Shown: in pieces, positions 1-7,339 of the stretch
How positions within the stretch are numbered: position 1 is the first letter of the stretch
Layout of the letters: the number at the start of each line of letters is the position of its first letter
From: Hohaiivirga grylli
GTDB lineage: Bacteria > Pseudomonadota > Alphaproteobacteria > Rhizobiales > Beijerinckiaceae
Direction of reading: 5' to 3'
Assembly (NCBI RefSeq): GCF_039655745.1
Contig: NZ_JBBYXI010000004.1
Span: 1 to 64,000, forward strand
DNA length: 64,000 bases
Notes under the pieces: generated by a model
Databases searched by the model: none
What the model saw: only the letters and a program-made list of their open reading frames with translations
What the model was told of the DNA's origin: nothing
Translations under genes and position numbers: made by a program

Positions 1-1718
1 CCCATTCTGATGGCTCATCCATGAATGTCGGTGGCTCGCTGACCATTGGTTATGGCGTATCAGGTTCGCTTAATGCAGGTGGCGGAAACTCGACAAGCGA
101 CAAGGCATGGGTGACGGAGCAGACAGGAATCTATGCTGGAGATAATCTCAACATCACAGTTGGCAATCATACCCAGATTGATGGTGCGGTGATTAACTCT
201 GAAACAGGTAATCTGACCCTTGATACCGGAACTCTTGGGTTCTCTGATATTGTTGATCATGACACAGCTTCATCAATGAATGTGAATGTTGGTATCAGTA
301 ATGATCCGGCAACGGGTAAACCATCAGGTGGCTCAATTTCTGGCTCTGTCTCCGATCGTGACCGTGAACAGGTTAATCATGCAACGGTTGGTGAAGGTGA
401 AATCACTATTCGTAATCAGGAGGATCAAAAGCAGGATGTTGCGGCTCTTAACCGTGATGTTGAGAAGGCTCAGGAAATCACGAAAGATGAAAGCTCAGGC
501 GTAGATTTCTATGTCTCATCTAGTGCTATTGAAGAGATTGCTTCTGAATTTGAGACGACAAGGAATAATCTAAAGAAATTAGAGAGTGCGGCCTCAAACG
601 GTTTTGAGGAACTTCCTAATAACATTAGGGAATCTTTATATGAAGCCGCGCAGGGAGTTAGTTATATTGATAAATCAATAGCAGATGCTGCAAAAGAAAT
701 AATTCTTAAATCTGCTCTCTCTTCCGAACAAAAAGCAAATGTTGACCAAACGGTTCAGGATATTTTTTCTGGAAAAGTAGATTTGAAACGGGTTCTTGGG
801 TGTAATGGAGGGGGAACAACAGGCTTCAACATTCTGGAATTCTTTGTCACTACAGCCCATGCAAGTTCAACAGGGTGTGGCTTCCTTGATAATAACGGAA
901 ACTATCGAGAGCTTTCTGCTTCCGAATGGGCAACTTGTGTAAAAATATTAACCCTTGCAGTTGCAAATGTAATGACTAGTAAGGGTAGTATCGATCAAGA
1001 ATCTATGAAGGCTATTTCTGGATTAGCGGATGCCTTGAGAGATGCTTTAAGTGATCAGGGCTTCCAGAATGCCGCTATGATGACGGCAGAATTAAGTGGT
1101 GCTGTCAGAAAGACTTTGCTCGAATCTATTCTAGGAGAGGCAGAGTATAAAAAACTTGAGCAAGCTATAGAAAACGGTTCTGATGATGCAGCGCAAAAAC
1201 TGGCTGCTATTATCGACGAATGGGGAGAGTCAAAAGGTTTATCTAATCAGCAGATTTCTGATCTTAAACTGGTTTCAACTGTAAGTATTGCGGCTACGTC
1301 GGTTATTGTTGGAGGTAAAAGACTTTTAAAAAGTTTAACTGATAATAAATCTGGAATCATAGTTCCAGGAAGAGTTGCCTCTAGAATCAACCTTAGAACA
1401 GGTAATTCTGATAATGGTTGGACACATGTTGTAGAAGTTCATTACTCAGGAAAAAGTAATAAAAGTCAATTCTCTATAAGTCAAAATGAGCTACGTTCTG
1501 TTTTACAAGCAGATGCAAGAAATAGCCCAATTGTTGGTACTTCATTTTCTACAGAACATGGAATTTTGTATGTTAGACAATATAGTCATTCTAGTGGAGT
1601 TGGAGTTGATTATTTAACAGGGAAATCTACAAATACAATTACTATTTTCACAGATAGTAAAGGTAATTTAATTACGGCTTTTCCTGGTGTTCAAGTAAAT
1701 GGTGTTAAATGGTTTTAA
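1..1718 (+). CDS. CdiA/filamentous haemagglutinin, C-terminal part (5' truncated by window edge)
   Basis: The reading frame is open to base 1, so the gene starts outside the window; the ATG at 21 is probably internal. Numbering from that ATG, residues 1-140 are Gly/Ser/Asn/Thr-rich beta-helix of the haemagglutinin repeat type. The LNRDVEKAQEITKDE segment (about 143-157) followed by VDFYVS is typical of the end of the CdiA/FHA stick. A helical pre-toxin region follows (about 165-430). The last ~110 residues look like a toxin tip, with WTHVVEVH, SQFSISQNEL and a terminal TDSKGNLITAFPG (about 544-556), which recalls small BECR-fold RNase toxins. No VENN motif is visible. Base composition becomes AT-rich from about 490, as expected for a swappable tip. 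Such proteins are exported by a two-partner secretion partner, not present here, and deliver the tip into neighbouring cells. The CdiA-type call is firm; the toxin activity is inferred. Confidence 0.8.
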   Translation, partial: HSDGSSMNVGGSLTIGYGVSGSLNAGGGNSTSDKAWVTEQTGIYAGDNLNITVGNHTQIDGAVINSETGNLTLDTGTLGFSDIVDHDTASSMNVNVGISNDPATGKPSGGSISGSVSDRDREQVNHATVGEGEITIRNQEDQKQDVAALNRDVEKAQEITKDESSGVDFYVSSSAIEEIASEFETTRNNLKKLESAASNGFEELPNNIRESLYEAAQGVSYIDKSIADAAKEIILKSALSSEQKANVDQTVQDIFSGKVDLKRVLGCNGGGTTGFNILEFFVTTAHASSTGCGFLDNNGNYRELSASEWATCVKILTLAVANVMTSKGSIDQESMKAISGLADALRDALSDQGFQNAAMMTAELSGAVRKTLLESILGEAEYKKLEQAIENGSDDAAQKLAAIIDEWGESKGLSNQQISDLKLVSTVSIAATSVIVGGKRLLKSLTDNKSGIIVPGRVASRINLRTGNSDNGWTHVVEVHYSGKSNKSQFSISQNELRSVLQADARNSPIVGTSFSTEHGILYVRQYSHSSGVGVDYLTGKSTNTITIFTDSKGNLITAFPGVQVNGVKWF

Positions 1719-1719
1719 A

Positions 1720-2061
1720 ATGTCTGATTTAAATGAAATAAAACTTCATAAATCTGAGTATATTAAAAATATACTTTATAAAAATGAGGGGAGTAAATTG
1801 TATGAATTTATAGTGTCTGAAATGCCAGAAATTAAATATGCCTATTGCTTTAGTTGGACGCCATCTCAAACAGAAGAAATATATTCTATAATTACGGACA
1901 AAAGAGAGAAGATATCTATAGAGTTTCCGTATTCTTCTGATAGTCGGCCTTTCATAGTAAGTAGGACATCATTATATAAGTTAAATAGAAAGAAATACTC
2001 TAGAGGAATGAACCGCTTTATCGATGCTATTGAGAAAGCTTTTCGTGAGAATGGTATCTGA
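1720..2061 (+). CDS. Candidate immunity protein for the CdiA-type tip
   Basis: This encodes a 113-residue, charged, AT-rich protein with no signal peptide or membrane segment. The ATG at 1720 lies one base after the toxin stop codon; an earlier in-frame start (1699) would overlap the toxin gene. Small cytoplasmic proteins placed directly after a CdiA C-terminus are almost always the cognate immunity protein, which binds and neutralises the incoming toxin. I do not recognise the family, so the function rests on position, size and composition. Confidence 0.65.
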   Translation: MSDLNEIKLHKSEYIKNILYKNEGSKLYEFIVSEMPEIKYAYCFSWTPSQTEEIYSIITDKREKISIEFPYSSDSRPFIVSRTSLYKLNRKKYSRGMNRFIDAIEKAFRENGI

Positions 2062-2209
2062 AGATTGATTCTGTCGCATTTGAAACTGACAATACAGTTT
2101 GAGATGGTTGAGCGGTTTCACTGTACCGGAATGAGTAGTTCAAACTGCTGTTTGAGCTTTAAGGGTGCACTTCGGGCTTAATCCGCCTGTCCTCGCCACA
2201 TCATCTGAA
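2056..2209 (+). repeat. Structured repeat, copy A, with flanking 7-bp direct repeats
   Basis: A ~140-bp element (2063-2202) begins right after the first immunity gene. It aligns almost without gaps over ~120 bp with copy B at 3520-3657. Shared blocks include TTCTGTCGCATTT, TTCAAACTGCTGTT and TAATCCGCCTG. ATCTGAA occurs on both sides (2056-2062 and 2203-2209), as a target-site duplication would. Two stems are preserved in both copies: CAGTTTGA paired with TCAAACTG, and CGGGC-TTAATCC-GCCTG, whose G-U pair is an A-U pair in copy B. It could be a small non-autonomous mobile element or a structured 3' RNA of the immunity transcript. Confidence 0.6.
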
Positions 2210-2337
2210 TTGTCTCAATTATTCCATGCTCTTGGATCATCACCTCAAGATTGCGAAGTGATAAACAATAAGCCAGATACCATCGCATACAGAGTAAAAT
2301 AACAGATGGCTGGAAGCGTCGATATTTGAACATTGCA

Positions 2338-2376
2338 ACTCATAACGGAGAAAATTAAACTCCCTGTGTTATGAGT
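2338..2376 (+). promoter_or_regulatory. Strong hairpin overlapping the orphan tip start
   Basis: The inverted repeat has perfect 9-bp arms ACTCATAAC and GTTATGAGT, plus an inner GGAG/CTCC stem. It ends inside the GTG (2375) that opens the orphan toxin-tip frame. There is no T-tract, so it is not an obvious terminator. In RNA it would bury the start codon, in keeping with a silent module. The rest of 2210-2337 shows no gene. Confidence 0.5.
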
Positions 2377-2840
2377 GGGGGACGTTGCAGATCAATTAAT
2401 GCGACAGAACCCTTCAGGAACGCTTACAATCAAAAAATCGGATGGATCAACGCAATCTATTAATCTTACGGCAACTACAATTGGTGGAAGTCAAGAGGGC
2501 TATTCGGTCATTGGGGGTACAATAACATATCCGAATGGTACCTCGCGTCCAATGACACAAGCTGAGGCTCTTACGGCCGCTCAAGGTATTGTAGGTGCTA
2601 CTAGTGGAGCTTGGGGTATTGGAGGAACAGTATTAGAGAGTAGAGGTAAATAATAGGGGGATTGGGGAACGAAATTGGGCTAGCGATGCAGCTGGAACTG
2701 GTAACCAGTTTAAGAAGATGACACCTGATCCTAATGATCCTAATAAAATTAGAATGAAAGATTCTAACGGTAAAACAGTTATAAAAAATAAACCACCAGG
2801 CTTTGATGAATATTGGCGGATAAAGATGGGAGGAAGGTAA
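2375..2840 (+). pseudogene. Orphan polymorphic-toxin tip, frameshifted
   Basis: The first frame (2375-2653) opens with GTG straight after a stop codon, has no ribosome binding site, and gives 92 residues that begin as if cut from a longer protein. It runs out at TAA/TAG. The next frame is open from 2637 to the TAA at 2838-2840 and continues with VNNRGIGERNWASDAAG and later NKPPGFDEYW. A +1 shift between 2637 and 2653 would join the two into a ~155-residue tip. The end just ahead of an immunity-like gene and the lack of a stick domain are typical of orphan CdiA-CT modules, which become active only after recombining onto a full-length cdiA. The toxin family is not recognised. Confidence 0.6.
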
Positions 2841-2841
2841 A

Positions 2842-3471
2842 TTGTGTAATGCCTTAGAGTTTCCAAAAAAAGAATGGTTTGAGGGACGCTGGTCGTTTGA
2901 TAATGATGTTGCTAACCGCGAGATTATTATAAAAGATATTACAAAAAATTATGCCTCTCTTGGGCTTCTAATTCTTTACGATGACGATGATATTATAGAT
3001 GATAAGGAGGAAAAGCTAAAAATAAGTAATATCAGATTTATTAAAAATTCTCTCTTGTTTGAGACTATGTTTCCATCTATCGGTCGAATTAATAAGTATA
3101 CATTAAATTTAACAAAAAATATTAATTTATTAGAAGGTTGCTTCTCATATGTAGCAAAATCGTCCTTTTCACTCAAACGAACATATACATTAAAAGGAAA
3201 AATTGTAAATGTTTATGTAATAGATGATGAAGATTTTTGGTCTGAGTATCATGTTTCTTTTAATCAAGACGGCATTATGTTTGTTGAGGCAAAAGATTCT
3301 GAAAGTAATGAATTTTATAATATAAATGGAACCAGATCATGCAATAATAAAATTGCAATTAATGCATACATTAATAGTGAAAAGATCGAAAAAATTTTGA
3401 TATTTGATTTGAGTAATAAAATTGTTAAATTTAAATTTAAGCATTATATCGATATACATAGAATTAAATAG
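2842..3471 (+). CDS. Candidate orphan immunity protein
   Basis: This is a 209-residue, very AT-rich, acidic protein with no signal peptide. The TTG start at 2842 is preceded by a good GGGAGGAAGG ribosome binding site (2828-2837) and lies one base after the toxin-tip stop, the same one-base spacing as in the upstream toxin/immunity pair. The frame is intact while its toxin partner is frameshifted, which fits selection for immunity alone. The family is not recognised; an unrelated hypothetical protein remains possible. Confidence 0.55.
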   Translation: MCNALEFPKKEWFEGRWSFDNDVANREIIIKDITKNYASLGLLILYDDDDIIDDKEEKLKISNIRFIKNSLLFETMFPSIGRINKYTLNLTKNINLLEGCFSYVAKSSFSLKRTYTLKGKIVNVYVIDDEDFWSEYHVSFNQDGIMFVEAKDSESNEFYNINGTRSCNNKIAINAYINSEKIEKILIFDLSNKIVKFKFKHYIDIHRIK

Positions 3472-3508
3472 TTGTCCCGTCCAAGCGTCCAAACCGGATT
3501 GAGTAGAG

Positions 3509-3668
3509 TTTAAAGCGGTGATTTTGGGTTCTGTCGCATTTAAAGTTATAGGCGCGTTTGAATCGGTTTTGAAAGTTTCACTTTACTAAAATAAGCATTT
3601 CAAACTGCTGTTCAGATTTAAGGACAACCCCAGGCATAATCCGCCTGACTTTATACATTTAAAGCGGT
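3509..3668 (+). repeat. Structured repeat, copy B, with 11-bp flanking direct repeats
   Basis: A ~138-bp element (3520-3657) is flanked by exact copies of TTTAAAGCGGT (3509-3519 and 3658-3668). It matches copy A (2063-2202) block by block in the same order and spacing. Stem 1 is GTTTGAA with TTCAAAC; stem 2 is CAGGC-ATAATCC-GCCTG. The flanking repeats differ in sequence and length from those of copy A, which argues for two separate insertion events. It lies between the orphan immunity gene and the tRNA-Ala. Confidence 0.6.
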
Positions 3669-3672
3669 ATCT

Positions 3673-3748
3673 TGGTGGAGCTGAGGGGAGTTGAACCCCT
3701 GACCTCTGCAGTGCGATTGCAGCGCTCTCCCATCTGAGCTACAGCCCC
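3673..3748 (-). tRNA. tRNA-Ala (anticodon CGC)
   Basis: On the minus strand a full 76-nt cloverleaf reads GGGGCTGTAGCTCAG at the 5' end and CAGCTCC-A-CCA at the 3' end, with the CCA encoded. The acceptor stem pairs over seven positions with one G-U. The anticodon stem CTGCA/TGCAG encloses the loop ATCGCAC, giving anticodon CGC, which reads GCG (Ala). The T-arm AGGGG-TTCAACT-CCCCT is complete. Its 3' end points towards the toxin/immunity cassettes, the side on which integrating elements usually sit. Confidence 0.95.
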
Positions 3749-3975
3749 GGCTGCTTTTGATTTTTAAGAAGGGTGGCATTTTCTGTCAATCTTGCTTTAT
3801 TAAGTGCGCATATACGGCAGCAGGTTTGTGGTTCGTTATTAATTTATGCTGATACAGGTTGTTCTTCCGGCCTAAGGGCATTAGATGCTACAGAGAGGGC
3901 AATAATTGTTTCTCTGAGTTTAGGTACAGATTACCGGATGGCCTTTCTGATCTGGTTAAACCGATGGATAGATAA

Positions 3976-4266
3976 ATGCGCGCAATTCTTGATGTCATTC
4001 TCTTTGCTCTCAGCATCTATGTGTACATAGTCTTCGCAATGGCAATCTTCAGCTGGCTGCTGGCGTTCAATATCGTCAATTTTCATAATCAGGTTGTTCG
4101 CGGTATCTGGAATTTTCTCTGTGCGGTAACCGAGCCGGTCTTGCGGCCTATTCGGAGTTTTCTGCCAAATCTTGGCGGCATTGATATTTCTCCGGTTATC
4201 CTGCTGCTGGGCATTATGCTGCTCCAGAACATTATCGTGCGTTACATTTATCCTAACGTCTTCTGA
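3976..4266 (+). CDS. YggT family membrane protein
   Basis: This is a 96-residue protein with two strongly hydrophobic stretches (about 4-30 and 70-90) around a conserved TEPVLRPIRSFLPNLGGIDISP core, which is the hallmark of the YggT family. Family members are inner-membrane proteins of uncertain role, linked in other bacteria to osmotic stress and cell-division-related functions. It is followed 9 bases later by a DUF167 gene, a common pairing in proteobacteria, and then by folD, suggesting one transcript. Confidence 0.85.
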   Translation: MRAILDVILFALSIYVYIVFAMAIFSWLLAFNIVNFHNQVVRGIWNFLCAVTEPVLRPIRSFLPNLGGIDISPVILLLGIMLLQNIIVRYIYPNVF

Positions 4267-4275
4267 ACTTAAGTT

Positions 4276-4599
4276 ATGACGGATCAAGCTCTTCCCTGGC
4301 AGGCAATCTCTGAAGGTATTGAGTTGCGTGTGCGTGTCACCCCGCGGGGCGGGCGTGATGCGATTGACGGGGTCGAAAGTCTCTCAGACGGGCGCAAGGT
4401 TCTAAAAGTCAGGGTGCGGGTGGTGCCGGAAGATGGTGCGGCCAATGATGCGGTTCGCAAGTTGCTGGCAAAATCTCTGAAATGTCCGGCATCCGCTGTT
4501 TCCCTGAAGTCAGGGGCAACGGCCAGACTTAAGCTATTTCATATACAAGGTGATGGTGCAGCTCTCATGGAGGTGCTACAGACAATCACCAGTTCGTAA
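4276..4599 (+). CDS. DUF167 (YggU-like) family protein
   Basis: This is a small soluble protein of 107 residues. RVRVTPRGGRDAIDG, LKVRVRVVPEDGAANDAV and the later LKSGATARLKLFHIQG match the DUF167/YggU family (usually ~95-110 residues), whose molecular function is not established. It sits between yggT and folD in the same orientation; this yggT-yggU association is conserved in many genomes. No catalytic motif can be proposed. Confidence 0.85.
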   Translation: MTDQALPWQAISEGIELRVRVTPRGGRDAIDGVESLSDGRKVLKVRVRVVPEDGAANDAVRKLLAKSLKCPASAVSLKSGATARLKLFHIQGDGAALMEVLQTITSS

Positions 4600-4629
4600 T
4601 TTCATAAATTCAAACGATAGGGCGAGGAT

Positions 4630-5520
4630 ATGACGGCAAAAATTATCGATGGAAAGAATTTTGCAGAAGGTCTGCGCCAGCGTGTTGCAACAGCCGTCAG
4701 TGAACTGTCAGCGCAGAATGCCCGTCCGGGATTAGCTGTTGTTCTGGTGGGGGAAGATCCGGCCAGTCAGGTGTACGTGCGCAATAAAGCCAAACAGACA
4801 CAGGAAGTTGGGATGGCGTCTTTTGAGCATGTCCTGCCGGCTGATACCAGTGAGACAGTTCTTTTGGCGCTGGTTGAAAAACTGAATTATGATGATCAGG
4901 TTGATGGCATTCTGGTGCAGCTTCCTCTGCCGGCTCATATTGATGCCCAGAAGGTGCTTGAGACGATTGTGCCTGAAAAGGATGTCGATGGCTTCCACCC
5001 GGTTAATGCCGGGCGTCTGGCAACCGGTCTGCCGGCTCTTGTTCCCTGTACGCCGTATGGCTCTCTGCTGCTGATTAAATCGGTTCAGCCAGAGCTTGCC
5101 GGTTTGAATGCCGTAGTGGTGGGCCGCTCCAATATTGTGGGTAAGCCGATGGCGCAGCTGCTGATTGCCGAAAGCTGTACCGTAACCGTTGCCCACTCAA
5201 AGACCCGGGATTTACCGGAAGTCTGTCGTCAGGCTGATATTCTGGTGGCAGCCGTCGGGCGTCCGGAAATGATCCGGGGTGATTGGGTCAAGCCCGGCGC
5301 TATTGTGATTGATGTCGGGATTAATCGTATTCCCGCTCCTGAAAAGGGTGAGGGTAAAACCCGTCTGGTCGGTGATGTTGCTTATGCAGAGGCTGCTGAG
5401 CATGCCGGTTACATTACTCCGGTTCCCGGTGGCGTCGGACCAATGACAATCGCCTGTCTGCTGCGTAATACGGTTGTCGCAGCCTGTGTGCGACGGGGTA
5501 TCAAAACTCCGGAAATGTAA
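4630..5520 (+). CDS. folD: Bifunctional methylenetetrahydrofolate dehydrogenase/cyclohydrolase
   Basis: The 296-residue product interconverts 5,10-methylene-THF, methenyl-THF and 10-formyl-THF in the cytoplasm, supplying one-carbon units for purines and formyl-Met-tRNA. Diagnostic segments are YVRNKAKQTQEVGM, containing the catalytic Lys of the Y-x(3)-K motif, the DGILVQLPLP signature, KDVDGFHP, the NADP-binding VVGRSNIVGKPMAQLL, and the C-terminal PVPGGVGPMT. Length is normal for the family. The ATG at 4630 follows a GGCGAGGA ribosome binding site. It is co-directional with the yggT/DUF167 pair and the downstream TraB/GumN gene, which begins 20 bases after its stop. Confidence 0.97.
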   Translation: MTAKIIDGKNFAEGLRQRVATAVSELSAQNARPGLAVVLVGEDPASQVYVRNKAKQTQEVGMASFEHVLPADTSETVLLALVEKLNYDDQVDGILVQLPLPAHIDAQKVLETIVPEKDVDGFHPVNAGRLATGLPALVPCTPYGSLLLIKSVQPELAGLNAVVVGRSNIVGKPMAQLLIAESCTVTVAHSKTRDLPEVCRQADILVAAVGRPEMIRGDWVKPGAIVIDVGINRIPAPEKGEGKTRLVGDVAYAEAAEHAGYITPVPGGVGPMTIACLLRNTVVAACVRRGIKTPEM

Positions 5521-5540
5521 ACAAAATTTAGGGGCAGAAT

Positions 5541-6563
5541 ATGAATACTATAAGGCTGCTGTGCAGCTTGCTGGTACTGGCTGGACTGGTAACGCAGGCA
5601 AAGGCTGAGTGTGTCGGTAAGTCTCTATTTTCTGAATGGCAAAAAAAGCATCCTGAAATCATTCAGGCGATAGAAGCGCGTTCTGTCCAAATGCCATTTA
5701 CTAAAGGAAAGTTTTTCAAAATTACGAAAGATGGGCAAAGGCCCTCGTATGTTCTAGGGACGATCCATGTTCATGATGAGCGTTATATTCCACTAAACCC
5801 AAAGATTCTTGCGGCTCTTAATGAGACTGAGTTAACGGCGCTTGAGCTAGCTCAGATCGGGCAGATCGGCTTTGAAGATATGGATTTGTCGGATGAAAAT
5901 CCGGAAGAAATCATGTTCTGGTCTTTGGCTGAAAGTGGTGAGCGTCCGTTAGATTTTCTGAGTGCTGAGGAGCAGTTGAAGCTTAAGAATTATGTTAAAG
6001 AAGATAGTTTCAGCTCGGTATCATTAATGTTGGTATCCCGGCCGGTAAATGTGGCTTTGCAGCTTGCCTCAATGCCTTGTGGTAAATTTCCTGACCCTAA
6101 AATTACCCCCGGTGTTGATGACAGTCTTGCGCATGCAACTCGGCAGGCAGGACGCCGTGTCGTTGGGCTGGAAAAAATAAGCGAGCAATTAAAATTACTT
6201 AATGATGTCCCTCTTCACATCCAGCAAGAGATGTTGCGATCACAGATCAGGGCGTTTCCTTATTCGTCAGATTTATTGGAAACAGCAAAACAGCTGTATC
6301 TGAGTGATGATATTGGAAAATTGATTGCTATAATGGAATTGGATCATCCTCTTTTCGTGGAGAAATACGGGCATTATCCCGAAGAAATTATGGAAAAGCT
6401 GCTCAATGTTCGGAATGCTATTATGGTTGATCGCTTGCTCCCTTTGCTAAAAGACAAAAGTGTTTTTGTTGCTGTGGGGGCTGGGCATTTACCAGGTGAG
6501 TACGGGCTTTTAAAATTGTTGGAAGAGCAGGGCTATAAAATAGAGCGAATAGATATTAATTAA
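5541..6563 (+). CDS. TraB/GumN family protein, exported
   Basis: This 340-residue protein has an N-terminal signal peptide (hydrophobic LLCSLLVLAGLVTQ ending AKA, cleavage near residue 22). The TraB/GumN hallmarks are the first motif YVLGTIHVHDERY and the C-terminal FVAVGAGHLPGEYGLLKLLEEQGY. The name GumN comes from the xanthan gum cluster, but nothing nearby concerns polysaccharides; related TIKI/TraB proteins include metal-dependent proteases, so a periplasmic hydrolase is plausible but unproven. The gene follows folD by 20 bases with an AGGGGC ribosome binding site, and is probably the last gene of that transcript. Confidence 0.8.
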   Translation: MNTIRLLCSLLVLAGLVTQAKAECVGKSLFSEWQKKHPEIIQAIEARSVQMPFTKGKFFKITKDGQRPSYVLGTIHVHDERYIPLNPKILAALNETELTALELAQIGQIGFEDMDLSDENPEEIMFWSLAESGERPLDFLSAEEQLKLKNYVKEDSFSSVSLMLVSRPVNVALQLASMPCGKFPDPKITPGVDDSLAHATRQAGRRVVGLEKISEQLKLLNDVPLHIQQEMLRSQIRAFPYSSDLLETAKQLYLSDDIGKLIAIMELDHPLFVEKYGHYPEEIMEKLLNVRNAIMVDRLLPLLKDKSVFVAVGAGHLPGEYGLLKLLEEQGYKIERIDIN

Positions 6564-6923
6564 GTAATTGCCATTAAGTTAAAGCTAGTTCTATCGATAT
6601 CTTTGCAGGTGCTCTTTCCTTGTTTAGATTAATTGTAAATTAGTCTAATGTAGGCTATGTTCTTATCTGGTTTGGGGTAAAATATTCTCAAATCAGCCAG
6701 GTTTTTTGGCATCTCAGTTTTGTTATTTTGCAATGTGTCTGAGGTGTCAGGGAAACTGGGCGCAGGTTGTGTGATTAACTCACTTGAGTTGGTTACAATC
6801 CTTACGTTTTGTTACTGAAGCCTGTTCGATGGATTGCTGTTCATCGATGAATCCGGTACGACCCGCTTGAAGAGTTTGGCGGATTTCGACCGCCGCAGGC
6901 TGCTTGAACGGGAGCAAAAAACA
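6564..6923. other. Intergenic region upstream of sdhC
   Basis: These 360 bases hold no convincing gene. They must contain the sdh promoter. The clearest element is an imperfect inverted repeat at 6624-6648, listed separately. A frame extending sdhC upstream to 6834 is open but has no ribosome binding site and does not resemble SdhC. Confidence 0.5.
6624..6648. promoter_or_regulatory. Inverted repeat, candidate operator of the sdh operon
   Basis: The arms TTAGATTAAT and ATTAGTCTAA match at 9 of 10 positions around a 5-base centre, about 275 bases ahead of sdhC. It loosely recalls the TTTAGAA/TTCTAAA iron-control box of Irr, but the spacing differs. A binding site for a dimeric regulator is plausible; which one is unknown. 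Confidence 0.35.
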
Positions 6924-7328
6924 ATGGCTCAGGCAGGAGATAAAGCGTCCAGACAAAGGCCGCTGTCCCCCCATATTCAGATTTATGGCTGGTCATGGAC
7001 CATGGTCATGTCCGGTTTTCACCGTGCGACAGGTTTTGCGCTGTACTTCGGCATGGGGCTGTTTGCCCTGTGGCTGGTGCTGCTGACAACGCCGAGCACC
7101 AATGAGCTGGCCTATTGGCTCGTGTCGAACATTATCGGCTGGATTGTCCCGTTCGGTTTTTCATGGGGGCTGATCCACCATCTGCTTGGTGGCATTCGCC
7201 ACTTCATCTGGGATATGGGCAAGGGCTTTGACCCCGTCAGCCGTCGCAATATGGCGATCTATACCCTGGTTGGTTCCACAACACTGACACTCCTTCTCTG
7301 GGTTGTCGGTTTCATGCTCACGCGCTAA
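6924..7328 (+). CDS. sdhC: Succinate dehydrogenase cytochrome b556 subunit
   Basis: SdhC is one of the two membrane anchors of complex II and shares haem b and the ubiquinone site with SdhD. The ATG at 6924, after GGGAG (6910-6914), gives 134 residues beginning MAQAGDKASRQRPLSPHIQIY, the usual SdhC start. SGFHRATG (residues 30-37) is the family signature near the quinone site, and the paired His85/His86 in the second helix include the probable haem ligand. Three transmembrane helices are visible. It is the first gene of sdhCDAB and is followed 11 bases later by sdhD. Confidence 0.95.
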   Translation: MAQAGDKASRQRPLSPHIQIYGWSWTMVMSGFHRATGFALYFGMGLFALWLVLLTTPSTNELAYWLVSNIIGWIVPFGFSWGLIHHLLGGIRHFIWDMGKGFDPVSRRNMAIYTLVGSTTLTLLLWVVGFMLTR

Positions 7329-7339
7329 CGGAGGCTCTC

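Noticed and set aside
3773..4030. 85-codon frame between the tRNA and yggT
   Set aside because: It overlaps the start of yggT, lacks a plausible ribosome binding site and gives a low-quality protein.
5541..6563. GumN polysaccharide enzyme
   Set aside because: Only the family name points to polysaccharides; no exopolysaccharide gene is near.
6624..6648. Classical Irr iron-control box
   Set aside because: The half-sites are too far apart for the TTTAGAA-TTCTAAA consensus; kept only as a general inverted repeat.
6834..6923. Upstream extension of sdhC
   Set aside because: SdhC proteins begin near the chosen ATG, which has a good ribosome binding site; the extension has neither.
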